A DNA stretch of 64,000 nucleotides from G963665815 sp942492065. Lineage in GTDB: Bacteria > Cloacimonadota > Cloacimonadia > Cloacimonadales > JAIOQZ01. Of the stretch, positions 45,145 through 53,847 are shown in pieces. How positions within the stretch are numbered: position 1 is the first letter of the stretch; each line of letters begins with the position of its first letter. The stretch is taken from the NCBI GenBank assembly GCA_942492065.1, contig CALODV010000014.1, forward strand, positions 62,001 through 126,000, given 5' to 3'. The position numbers and the translations under genes are program-made. The notes beneath the pieces are model-generated. The model did not search any database and was not told the DNA's origin. It saw only the letters and a list, made by a program, of their open reading frames with translations.

Positions 45145-46212
45145 TTAGAACCTTTTGGTCATCATCAGCATTGGTGTAATGTTATTATTGAACATTCTGG
45201 AAGCAACATGAAACTGAGGTTTTGTGGTTGTTGTTAAATGCTGAGCATTATAATGTCTGGCTGCCATACGGGCATGAATAGAACTGATGAGGTGGTTGCC
45301 AAAAAGCAGGAAGCTGCATGTTGTAGCTTTACTGTGCTCATCTTCAGCGTCTTTTCTCATACCGATATAAACTGCTCGGTTAGCAGTATACTTATAGTTA
45401 TCTGCTTCGTTAGTATAACTTGCATTACCTATCCAGGTGTGATCAGGATCATCTTCCGCATCAATTTCAGGATCAGAACCTCTCCAAATCCATTCCACAT
45501 AAGGGCTGGTTGTTGCCGGATTGGCAAAGAACTCATCAGCATTCTGTACACATTCCTGACCCCAGTCATCCCATCCGAAAATATATCTGTTATATTTACC
45601 GATGTCTTCGTAGAAGTGCTGCGTTCTGTATAACATATTCTCATCTATGTATATCACTTCATTTATATCTCTTTCTTCGATAGTGTCGAGACCAAACATT
45701 GCCTGATTGTAGTGATCTTCCTTTACAGCCCCCGTTGGAATTATATCTATCAGGATCTGCTGTACTTTGTATTGTCTTACAGAGGAATAATGCTTTTCTG
45801 CATAGGCTTTGTACTCTTCCTCTATATCATCGCCTTTTTTGTTAAAATCATGCATGAGGTAAATTAAAGTTGCATCTATTGCCAGATATATGTATGAGCT
45901 GAAACTGGTTTTATCAACATAAAACTGTCCTGCACCGGGAACAACTGCAGACATGAAAAATGCACCAACAGGTGATTTTCTTTTATACCTGCTTCCAATA
46001 ATTTCATTATCATCCTGTTGTTCTTTCAGGTTTTTCTTATATTCGTCTTTAGATTCTTTCTTTTCTTCTTGAGTCTTTTCATCCTTTAATACAACAGGCT
46101 TTTCCTGTTCTTCGGTATCATCTGTAAAAGGCTCAATTTCCTGAGAAAAAACTGGAATCAGTAGACACGTCAGCATAAGCAGCATTATATATTTTTTCAA
46201 TGTTACCTCCAT
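45145..46212 (-). CDS. Tandem paralogue 1 (longest) of a DUF5683-like membrane/envelope protein
   Basis: The product is 355 residues, with the ATG overlapping the upstream stop (TAATG). A TTG at 46200, five bases after a GGAGG, is an equally plausible start and gives a textbook signal peptide (KKYIMLLMLTCLLIPVFSQ). A highly charged Glu/Lys-rich linker (about 25-75) is followed by GAFFMSAVVPGAGQFYVDKTSFSSYIYLAIDATLIYL, the block shared with the two downstream copies, and about 200 further residues ending MMTKRF. The charged linker is unique to this copy. Function unknown; an envelope-associated role with the neighbouring PorV-like protein is inferred. Confidence 0.78.
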   Translation of the reverse strand: MEVTLKKYIMLLMLTCLLIPVFSQEIEPFTDDTEEQEKPVVLKDEKTQEEKKESKDEYKKNLKEQQDDNEIIGSRYKRKSPVGAFFMSAVVPGAGQFYVDKTSFSSYIYLAIDATLIYLMHDFNKKGDDIEEEYKAYAEKHYSSVRQYKVQQILIDIIPTGAVKEDHYNQAMFGLDTIEERDINEVIYIDENMLYRTQHFYEDIGKYNRYIFGWDDWGQECVQNADEFFANPATTSPYVEWIWRGSDPEIDAEDDPDHTWIGNASYTNEADNYKYTANRAVYIGMRKDAEDEHSKATTCSFLLFGNHLISSIHARMAARHYNAQHLTTTTKPQFHVASRMFNNNITPMLMMTKRF

Positions 46213-49200
46213 TATCGTACTATGCCGAATTTAAGTTTTTCAGCTTTGCCATTATATTTAATAAGTGCAATGTAAATTCCACTGCTTTTACCTGTCACAT
46301 CTACAACTAGATCTTGATAAGCAGCTTTCATATTTGCATATTCTTTCGAAAAAACAAGATTGCCTGCAACATCAAAGATTTTGATTTCGGCATCTGTTTC
46401 CAAGCCTTCAACTCTGATTCTGAGCTCATCCATAGAGCATGGATTAGGAAATGCAAAAGGCTTTGCATTACTCTGTTCCTGAACAACAACATCTGAATTG
46501 GTGTATACATTGTTACTGGTTGAAGAGCCATTCCATATTATCGGATTAGAGTAGACGTTTTCTTTAACATGCAGTAAAAGTTCCGGACCGCTGCCATCAT
46601 TCACTATTGTTGAGTACAGCAATTCATTTGCAGTTTCATTCCAGAAAAAGAAATCTGAATAACTGTTGTTTCGCTGCCAATTAAGTGAATAAGACTTGTT
46701 GTAATATCCCTCAGGACTTATAGCAACATATTCACCCGTGTCAGACAACAGGTAGGAAAAGTTTATATTGTTGAATCTTACAATTCTTACATCTGATTCA
46801 GGAACAAAACTCCTTTTGTAAATGTTCATTGGGAATCTTTCGAAATAAGTTCCGTTTACATCCAGCATGAAACAGTAATTGCCTGCTCCATATGTGATAG
46901 CCGGCATCATGCTGTCAGATACTTTTCCGATAGCAATTTGCGTAGGTTTGCTGCTGCTGAACAGTGAGTAATCATGGAATAATCTGGTTGTATTATCTTT
47001 AATCTGATATACAAAACCATCGTGATCCTGAATATAAATTGCAGAACCAAAAGTACCTGTTTCATCAATGTATACTATCGGCTCGTAATTACCAATTTCG
47101 ATACCGGATTTTGAGCTGTAACTGTTATTAATAGATTCAGGTTCAAGTTGTCCGTCAACAAGATTGTATTTTGTATAATGATCTGAGAAGAAAATATACA
47201 GAATGTTGTTATGATAACTCAGATATTTTACGTCTTCGATATTCTCAAGGAATTTCACCGTAAAATCATGATTGTACAGAGTAAATCCACTTTCGAGGAA
47301 TACTCCTGTGAAAATCTGATTGTCTAATAACACCGGTACAGGCTGCTTAAGCGGTTCAGATGCTAGTGGTGTCTGATACTCAATCCTGTAATCATTAATC
47401 AGGTATAAATCACTATTACTGCAGGCAATATATTTATTGCCATTTTCCGGTATTGACATCGGTGCGAATTTATGTGTAAATCCAAAATCAATATCACCAA
47501 AAATATCTATCAGACTTCCATCGTAGTATTGAAGAAAACTAATTCCACTCTGTGTTACAACAGGGATTTCAGTATTACTGCTTATCTCTGAGTTATACCC
47601 GATTTGCTCTGGGGCAATATCTTCAGATTCAAGTGTGTAAGTGTTATCAAAGAGGTAACTTTTAAATCTGAAACTTACGATTTCAGGAGCTACTCTTAGA
47701 GGATCGTAGTAATGTTCCGAGTCTATATCGTAGATATCGAACATTATTGGAATTCCGTTTTCATCTACAAATGCAGGATTGGTAGACGGATTAAAACGTG
47801 GACTGAACTGGTTCAATGACCAACCTATAAAATTGTTATATGCATCAAGTTCAGGTTCGAATCTGTAGAATGGCTCGTAGACAGTTCCATTCCAGTATAA
47901 TGATGAGGAATTACCAATATCATACAAACCGTCTGCTTCCACAATTTGAACACCACGGTATTTAGTATAAATATTAATTCTGTTTGCATCAAAATTAGTC
48001 TGAAATTCTCCTCCGCTTGTGATACCTTCACGGAACATGATTCTGTCATTAACACGCCAGATTACTAAACCGCCACCGTAAGCCATAGTCTCACTGTCAA
48101 CCCAACCGGGGAGACTGAAGTCATATTCATCTGCAACGTTATTATCATCATCGAAACCTGCGGGATGGAGTATTACTCTTTTTTCTCCACTAGGTTCATC
48201 AGCTGAGATTAAAGATGTTACTCCATCTTTATCATGATCAGTCTGGCGGTTTTCTATAAGAAAGTATTCATCTTCGTTTATAGGGATTTTGACTATATAA
48301 GCCTGATTTTTACCCATTACTTCACGGGGACCAGGTCTTCTTGTTGCAGCGAAAAGCTCTATTGGTTCTGAAAGGTCAAACTCTGTGATATCCTTCAGAA
48401 AACCGCGTTCTCTGAAGTAGTCATTCCAGAGATATGCTCTTGACCATGCTCCCGGAAAAGCGGGTATAGGACCTTCGATAGAGTATATTCCTGTATCTGT
48501 TTGCAGTGTCAATTCTGCAGAACCTCCACTGTCCATAATATCCCAATAACCTACTGATGGATTGAAATTATTCACATTATATAAATCAGGTAATCCCAGA
48601 GAGTGTCCGAATTCATGAGCATAAACAGCATTTACTGCCCCGTAGCCGTCGAAAACTTCAGTTCCATTCTGGATTGTTGATGTAATATCCTGACTTGTCA
48701 TTTCCGGTACATTGCAAAAATGAGTGACAACGTAAGTGCTATCATCTACCCATTCTTCTTTACCCGTACCTATTCTGAGGAAGAAGGACGGAAGATCGCT
48801 GGGAGTATCTCCAAGCACATCGTGCTGCCATTCTGAACCGGCATGGATGACCATGAAGTGATCATAGTTGGAGAAAACAACTCTCTGATCTTTATCTACA
48901 GTCGTAATTACATCATGAAAGTACTCTTCAAACCGTTCAAGTTTTAATTCACCATCAGTTGTGTTCGGATGATAATAACTCATTTCATGAGGGAGAGTAT
49001 AAGTAGAATCGGGTGGCATCACCGTAAAGTCAAGGTTATATTCTCCAAAACTCACACTATTGTAATAGGTGCGAAGACCTGCAATCTGTAACTCAAAATA
49101 GTTCCTGTCATGGGGTGGTTTTCCTACAGATATCGGATAAAGAGAATCAGCTGCTGTCAGGAATTTACCATTACCTGTTGTTTGCGGATCATCATCTTCC

Positions 49201-49418
49201 TGAAAATCCACAAGCATTACAAGAAGTCTTTCACCAAGCCCCATTCTGGAATTAGTTTTACTTTTGCTTGTATTTGGACCGCTAAGTTTTTGTTCTACAA
49301 AACTGCTCTTTCTAATTCTGTTTTTGTTGTCTCCTTTATGCACCACAATTTTGTGTGCAAAGAGAAAAGAAGATAGAAACAGGATTGAAAGAGCAATTCT
49401 TTTTATATAATTATGCAT
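46212..49418 (-). CDS. Secreted M6-family metalloprotease with C-terminal sorting domain
   Basis: The product is 1068 residues. A signal peptide (about 4-21) is followed by a propeptide-like region and a peptidase domain with the zinc motif HEFGH (His268-His272, in VYAHEFGHSLGLPDLYN) and the downstream GYWDIMDSGG that forms the Met-turn in immune-inhibitor-A-type M6 proteases. A long beta-rich region (about 580-960) follows, and a C-terminal domain of about 85 residues (FAFPNPCSMDELRIRVEGLE, ending KFGIVR) of the type used for outer-membrane sorting. It is therefore probably secreted or surface-attached and degrades extracellular protein. It lies between a PorV-like gene and the tandem membrane genes, 3 bp and -1 bp away. 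Confidence 0.9.
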   Translation of the reverse strand: MHNYIKRIALSILFLSSFLFAHKIVVHKGDNKNRIRKSSFVEQKLSGPNTSKSKTNSRMGLGERLLVMLVDFQEDDDPQTTGNGKFLTAADSLYPISVGKPPHDRNYFELQIAGLRTYYNSVSFGEYNLDFTVMPPDSTYTLPHEMSYYHPNTTDGELKLERFEEYFHDVITTVDKDQRVVFSNYDHFMVIHAGSEWQHDVLGDTPSDLPSFFLRIGTGKEEWVDDSTYVVTHFCNVPEMTSQDITSTIQNGTEVFDGYGAVNAVYAHEFGHSLGLPDLYNVNNFNPSVGYWDIMDSGGSAELTLQTDTGIYSIEGPIPAFPGAWSRAYLWNDYFRERGFLKDITEFDLSEPIELFAATRRPGPREVMGKNQAYIVKIPINEDEYFLIENRQTDHDKDGVTSLISADEPSGEKRVILHPAGFDDDNNVADEYDFSLPGWVDSETMAYGGGLVIWRVNDRIMFREGITSGGEFQTNFDANRINIYTKYRGVQIVEADGLYDIGNSSSLYWNGTVYEPFYRFEPELDAYNNFIGWSLNQFSPRFNPSTNPAFVDENGIPIMFDIYDIDSEHYYDPLRVAPEIVSFRFKSYLFDNTYTLESEDIAPEQIGYNSEISSNTEIPVVTQSGISFLQYYDGSLIDIFGDIDFGFTHKFAPMSIPENGNKYIACSNSDLYLINDYRIEYQTPLASEPLKQPVPVLLDNQIFTGVFLESGFTLYNHDFTVKFLENIEDVKYLSYHNNILYIFFSDHYTKYNLVDGQLEPESINNSYSSKSGIEIGNYEPIVYIDETGTFGSAIYIQDHDGFVYQIKDNTTRLFHDYSLFSSSKPTQIAIGKVSDSMMPAITYGAGNYCFMLDVNGTYFERFPMNIYKRSFVPESDVRIVRFNNINFSYLLSDTGEYVAISPEGYYNKSYSLNWQRNNSYSDFFFWNETANELLYSTIVNDGSGPELLLHVKENVYSNPIIWNGSSTSNNVYTNSDVVVQEQSNAKPFAFPNPCSMDELRIRVEGLETDAEIKIFDVAGNLVFSKEYANMKAAYQDLVVDVTGKSSGIYIALIKYNGKAEKLKFGIVR

Positions 49419-49421
49419 ATC

Positions 49422-50528
49422 TTAGAAGTCAACACCCAGGGAAAGGATGTGGTTATATTCAACCAAATCTCCACCGTGGTGCAAACCGTAGTCTACAAAT
49501 AGTCTATCGTCCGGTCCCATAATTTTAGCGTTGAACTCGAATCCAACACCAAATGATAAACCTTCCATACTACCGGCTTTATCTCTGATATATCCACCAC
49601 GGAGACTGATCATGTTAAGATATTTATATTCTGCACCTACATGATAGATTGCAGAGTCAAGTTCATACTGAAGGTCATCATCTGACCATGCATTAATGAA
49701 TGTTTCGAAAACCGTATCGTCTCTGGTTGCAAGAAGTTTATCTACGTCTAAATTGATAACAAAGGTATGGAATTCATCATGTACAATTCTTGATGATAAA
49801 CCCATTCTCCAGTTCATTGGAAGCGGGTCAGCCTGATCTTCATTAATATAGGAAATATCAGGTCCAATATTGGATAATGACCATGCGAAATTGAATGAAT
49901 TCAGGTAATATGGAAGTGTTCCAGGGGCATAGTTCTGCTGATTCTTCTGAAGAGAATATTTTGCAGAAAGGTCTACAGCCCATGAATATCCTTCACCATC
50001 CTGTCCCCTTTCTGTTTCTCCGGTTCCTTCAGGAGATAGGTGACTGTAAAGAACTTTTACGTTTGTACCAATTGCTAGTTCTCTGTTTACTCTGTAAGCC
50101 CAGGATCCACCAACAACAACTTCCCATGATTTGAATGTACTAACTTCATCAGGACTGTCTTCTGCGGTTCTGATATGCTTACCTGTTGTTAAAAAGTGTA
50201 TAAAAGCACCAACATTTCCTATTTCAGGAATATAAGTTGTTGCTGAAAGATATTCCACATAGATATCATCAATGTCTTTTACCCCACCCAGCCAGTTTGA
50301 GTGTTGAAAAACAAGTGATGTCTTGTCAGTATACGCAAGTGCAGCTGTACACCAGTATGTTGAGAATGCATCATCTCCATGAGCAATATAGGCATTCGCC
50401 ATACCATTAGATCTCGCACTTGGTTCAATTAACATCCAGATCATTGCTGCTTCTGAAGTGGCAGACAAGGATACAGGAAGCAGTATTGCAAAAGCAATAC
50501 ATATTATTATAGCTTTTTTTATTCTCAT
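49422..50528 (-). CDS. PorV/PorQ-family outer-membrane protein
   Basis: The product is 368 residues with a signal peptide (1-24). The mature N-terminus reads AAMIWMLIEPSARSNGMANAYIAHGDDAFSTYW, the conserved PorV/PorQ (UPF0164) opening. The remainder alternates beta strands and ends LSLGVDF, with the terminal aromatic residue of outer-membrane barrels. In Bacteroidota PorV shuttles sorted cargo from the type IX secretion system to the surface, but similar proteins occur in lineages without known T9SS. The next gene is a protease with a sorting domain, which fits a client-shuttle pair. A GGAGG site precedes the ATG. Confidence 0.87.
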   Translation of the reverse strand: MRIKKAIIICIAFAILLPVSLSATSEAAMIWMLIEPSARSNGMANAYIAHGDDAFSTYWCTAALAYTDKTSLVFQHSNWLGGVKDIDDIYVEYLSATTYIPEIGNVGAFIHFLTTGKHIRTAEDSPDEVSTFKSWEVVVGGSWAYRVNRELAIGTNVKVLYSHLSPEGTGETERGQDGEGYSWAVDLSAKYSLQKNQQNYAPGTLPYYLNSFNFAWSLSNIGPDISYINEDQADPLPMNWRMGLSSRIVHDEFHTFVINLDVDKLLATRDDTVFETFINAWSDDDLQYELDSAIYHVGAEYKYLNMISLRGGYIRDKAGSMEGLSFGVGFEFNAKIMGPDDRLFVDYGLHHGGDLVEYNHILSLGVDF

Positions 50529-50637
50529 TATTTATCCTCCACGATATTGTAACAGTTTATAAACACCACTCTTTTATGAGCTATGAAATGTATTTGTCTT
50601 TATAGCAAAAAGTTTATATATAACTCCTTAATAAATA

Positions 50638-50724
50638 TGGTACCGAAGGCCGGACTCGAACCGGCAAGCCATTACTGACGGTGGATTTTGAATCCACTGC
50701 GTTTACCAATTTCACCACTTCGGC
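50638..50724 (-). tRNA. tRNA-Leu (anticodon CAA)
   Basis: 87 nt including an encoded CCA. On the minus strand the acceptor stem GCCGAAG pairs with CTTCGGT (one G-U), the anticodon stem GTGGA/TCCAC closes a TTCAAAA loop giving CAA (Leu, UUG codon), a long variable arm follows as in class II tRNAs, and the T arm reads CCGGTTCGAGTCCGG. Confidence 0.96.
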
Positions 50725-50817
50725 ACTGTCTTTGTTATAATTTCAAGTCTGGATTTATTGTGTCAAGTAATTTTGAGAGAAATTGTGTTTCAATATTGTT
50801 AAATATTATAGGTGTTG

Positions 50818-51561
50818 TCAGATTGTATAATTGATGAGGATTATTGAAATATTGTCAGAACAGTTTTCCTCAGTAGATAAGGTTATAAGTGAGTTAACTT
50901 TATCGTCAATATCTGTTTTCTCATTGAGCTTTTTTTCTATGATTTCGTCGTCAAGAGTGTCAGTCAGTCCGTCACTACATAGTAAAATAAAATCATTACT
51001 CTCCAACTCAGTTTCTCCCTGACATACATTGAATTCTTCACTGAAACCGAGTGCAGAAGTGACCATATTATTCAATGGATGGTCTTTGATCTGACTCTTT
51101 AAAATAAGGTTGCGCCTGTATAGCTTCCAGACTTCAGAATGATCTTCGGTTATCTGTTGAAGTTTACCTCTGCGATGTAGATATATTCTTGAGTCACCTA
51201 CGGAGTTATAATGAAGAATATTGTCTTTAATTATTGCTGTGGCAATAGTTGTACCCATACAGTAAAAGCCGTAATTCTTCTTACTGTATTTTCTCAGGTT
51301 ATCATTTACTTTTGTAAGAAGTTCACTTACAGCATTCTGAAACGGTTCCTTTACTTTCTGGCAATAATATCTTCGAAGAAGTTCCTCTGCAACATATTTA
51401 CTGGCATAATCGCCTTCTGAAGCTCCACCAAGTCCATCGCAGAGTATGAATAAATGTCCTCGCTGGCGTTTATCATCAGTGTCAATATTTACAGGTGTAA
51501 GAATATAATCTTCGTTAGTGGCTTTTTTACAGCCTATGTCAGTAGAAGCAAAGAATTGCAT
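50818..51561 (-). CDS. PP2C-family serine/threonine phosphatase
   Basis: The product is 247 residues from the ATG at 51561, with GGAG 6 bp upstream; a start 54 bp earlier would run through the metK terminator. The motifs are those of bacterial PrpC/Stp1 phosphatases: GCKKATNEDYILT, CDGLGGASEGDYAS, TTIATAII, VGDSRIYLHRRGKLQQIT, LCSDGLTDTLDDE and CSDNISIILI. All metal-binding Asp residues are present. It removes phosphate from Ser/Thr proteins, often opposing a Hanks-type kinase, which is not seen in this window. It is distinct from the SpoIIE-type phosphatase at 29.7 kb. Confidence 0.93.
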   Translation of the reverse strand: MQFFASTDIGCKKATNEDYILTPVNIDTDDKRQRGHLFILCDGLGGASEGDYASKYVAEELLRRYYCQKVKEPFQNAVSELLTKVNDNLRKYSKKNYGFYCMGTTIATAIIKDNILHYNSVGDSRIYLHRRGKLQQITEDHSEVWKLYRRNLILKSQIKDHPLNNMVTSALGFSEEFNVCQGETELESNDFILLCSDGLTDTLDDEIIEKKLNEKTDIDDKVNSLITLSTEENCSDNISIILINYTI

Positions 51562-51586
51562 AATGCTCCGATTGAATATTATTTGG

Positions 51587-51613
51587 AAAAAGGGGAGATG
51601 TAAAACTCTCCCC
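51587..51613 (-). terminator. Rho-independent terminator after metK
   Basis: Stem GGGGAGA/TCTCCCC with an 8-nt loop, followed on the minus strand by TTTTTCC. It lies 12 bp after the metK stop, marking the end of the long minus-strand operon. Confidence 0.82.
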
Positions 51614-51625
51614 ATATATTTCTTC

Positions 51626-52798
51626 TTATATCAGTTTTTTAATTGCGTCTACTTTATCCAGTTTTTCCCAGGTAAAGTTTTCGAGCTCTCTTCCAAAGTG
51701 TCCATAAGCTGCGGTTAGCTTGTATATAGGTCTTCTGAGCTTGAGGTGTTCGATTATTCCTTCCGGATTTAATGGGAATACCTTACGGATGATGTCTACA
51801 ATTTTTTCATCAGCGATTGTACCGGAACCAAATGTGTTAACCATTACTGAAACAGGTTCTGCAACACCAATAGCATAGGCAAGCTGTACTTCACATTCAT
51901 CTGCAACGCCAGCCCCTACAATGTTCTTAGCAATGTAGCGAGCCATGTAAGCAGCAGATCTGTCAACCTTGGATGGGTCTTTACCTGAGAAAGCTCCTCC
52001 ACCATGAAGTCCCATTCCACCATATGTATCAACGATTATTTTTCTGCCTGTTAAACCTGTATCAGCATGCGGCCCACCCAGAACAAATCTTCCTGTAGGA
52101 TTCACGAAGAACTTAGTTTTATCATCAAGAAGTTCAGCAGGAATGACTTCCTTTACTACGTGCTTGATCATATCTTCTCTAATCTGCTCGAGGGTTACAT
52201 CAGGATCATGCTGTGTTGAAATGACAACTGTATCTACTCTGAGAGGTTTTTTGTTTTCATACTCAACTGTTACCTGAGTTTTACCATCCGGTCTGAGGTA
52301 TTTAAGCATGGGCAGCGTGTTAGCATCGCCTTTTCTCACAAAAGCAAGTCTCTCTGCCAGCCTGTGAGAAAGGTGTACAGGAAGAGGCATAAGGACATCT
52401 GTTTCATTAGTTGCATATCCGAACATCATACCCTGGTCCCCGGCTCCCTGCTCATGGTCGGTTGATTTATCAACACCCATTGCTATATCCGGTGATTGTC
52501 TGTCTATTGTTGTGACAACTGCACATGTTTTTGCATCTATTCCGTAATCTGCATCAGTATAGCCAATTTCTCTGATTGTGTTTCTAACTACTTCAGGTAT
52601 ATCAACATAACAACATGTTGTTATCTCTCCGCCAATCATGGCAAGACCCGTAGTTACGAACGTTTCGCATGCTACTCTGGCATAGCTGTCCTTGGAAAAA
52701 ATTGCATCAAGTATTGCATCAGAAATCTGATCAGCAAGTTTGTCAGGATGACCTTCTGTAACAGATTCTGAGGTAAATAAATGTCTGTTTTTAATCAT
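51626..52798 (-). CDS. metK: S-adenosylmethionine synthetase
   Basis: Full-length MetK of 390 residues with TSESVTEGHPDKLADQISDAILD, the GAGDQGMMFGYATNET signature and FVLGGPHADTGLTGRKIIVDTYGG. It makes S-adenosylmethionine from methionine and ATP. Only 11 bp separate it from the upstream isomerase gene, so there is no room for a SAM riboswitch. It is the last gene of the minus-strand series that starts beyond the right edge, and is followed by a terminator. Confidence 0.98.
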   Translation of the reverse strand: MIKNRHLFTSESVTEGHPDKLADQISDAILDAIFSKDSYARVACETFVTTGLAMIGGEITTCCYVDIPEVVRNTIREIGYTDADYGIDAKTCAVVTTIDRQSPDIAMGVDKSTDHEQGAGDQGMMFGYATNETDVLMPLPVHLSHRLAERLAFVRKGDANTLPMLKYLRPDGKTQVTVEYENKKPLRVDTVVISTQHDPDVTLEQIREDMIKHVVKEVIPAELLDDKTKFFVNPTGRFVLGGPHADTGLTGRKIIVDTYGGMGLHGGGAFSGKDPSKVDRSAAYMARYIAKNIVGAGVADECEVQLAYAIGVAEPVSVMVNTFGSGTIADEKIVDIIRKVFPLNPEGIIEHLKLRRPIYKLTAAYGHFGRELENFTWEKLDKVDAIKKLI

Positions 52799-52809
52799 AA
52801 TCTACTCCA

Positions 52810-53847
52810 TTATGCTGTAATTTCTTTTTTTAATCTGTATATGAATTCAATTGCAGTCGGATCTGCTTTATCCAGAAGTGCAAGATAATAGCTGATAATA
52901 TCTCCCAGATAGCATAAGGAGAAAAACTTTTCTATGAAAGATGAACCTTCTACAAAGAATTCCAGATATTCTACACTATTATCTTCGAATATTTTCTTAA
53001 CTGCTTGAGTTCTGTTTTTATATTGTTTCTCAAGCTTGAACTCTGAAAGGAAGACAGGGATGAACTTAGAGTTCATTTTCTGGTTCTCCCAGGCTTCAAT
53101 TTCATTATGGTTCATTTCTGAGAAACTATGATGAAAAGCCGGATACTTGGCATTTTCATTTATCTGACATTTCCATCTGTAAGCAAGTGCATTGTATGTA
53201 GGGCTGCTTGCATAAATCAGTGGAATCTTACCATGGATTTTTGCAGCACTTGTTTTGGCAAGATTTCTTTCTTCATCTACAACTTGTGCTACTGCTCCTG
53301 CTTTCGCTATAAGGTTGGCAACAGTTAGTTTTACGTTTTCAGCCTGATCTTCCATAATTGAATAATGTTCAAGCAATCTAACCAGAGAGAAGAAGAGAAA
53401 ACCAATGGCTGATCTTGGTGGATAGCCCGGAATCAGCTCTATCCATGTATACTTCTCATTTACAATGTCCTTTACCAGTCCACCGGAAGTTATTGCTGCT
53501 ATATTATCTGTCTTCTTTATTGCCTCATTAAGACATGAAACAGTTTCTTCTGTGTTTCCTGAATAGCTGATAGCTATAAACAATGTTCTCTTATCAATAT
53601 ACCCGGGGTAATAGTCTTTAACAACCTCTACAGGTATTTTGCTGATCAATGCAGTTTTGGCTATGTCAGCTGAGATAGCTGATCCACCCATACCACATAT
53701 AACAATTCGATCAATATCACCAAACTCTACGTTTTTATTGTGAAATTTAACTTCACTGTAAGCTTTAAGAATTTGCTCCGGTAGATGTATTATTTTGTGA
53801 TACATATCATCTTTGTCTAATGTATAATCGAAGTTTAGTCTGCTCAT
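52810..53847 (-). CDS. Bifunctional phosphoglucose/phosphomannose isomerase (SIS domain)
   Basis: The product is 345 residues with two SIS folds: VICGMGGSAISADIAK and FIAISYSGNTEETVSCL in the first, and PPRSAIGFLFFSL, FHHSFSEMNHNEIEAWENQ in the second, which mark the archaeal-type bifunctional PGI/PMI family. It interconverts glucose-6-P, fructose-6-P and mannose-6-P. It overlaps the classical pgi gene by 4 bp. Having both forms next to each other suggests this copy supplies mannose-6-P for surface polysaccharide while the other serves glycolysis; this is an inference. Confidence 0.92.
   Translation of the reverse strand: MSRLNFDYTLDKDDMYHKIIHLPEQILKAYSEVKFHNKNVEFGDIDRIVICGMGGSAISADIAKTALISKIPVEVVKDYYPGYIDKRTLFIAISYSGNTEETVSCLNEAIKKTDNIAAITSGGLVKDIVNEKYTWIELIPGYPPRSAIGFLFFSLVRLLEHYSIMEDQAENVKLTVANLIAKAGAVAQVVDEERNLAKTSAAKIHGKIPLIYASSPTYNALAYRWKCQINENAKYPAFHHSFSEMNHNEIEAWENQKMNSKFIPVFLSEFKLEKQYKNRTQAVKKIFEDNSVEYLEFFVEGSSFIEKFFSLCYLGDIISYYLALLDKADPTAIEFIYRLKKEITA

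Noticed and set aside
46212..50528. Definite type IX secretion system locus
   Set aside because: The sorting domains and the PorV-like protein fit, but no T9SS core component (PorK/L/M/N, Sov) is visible, and PorV relatives occur in lineages without it.
52799..52809. SAM riboswitch in front of metK
   Set aside because: Only 11 bp separate metK from the upstream gene, leaving no room for an aptamer.
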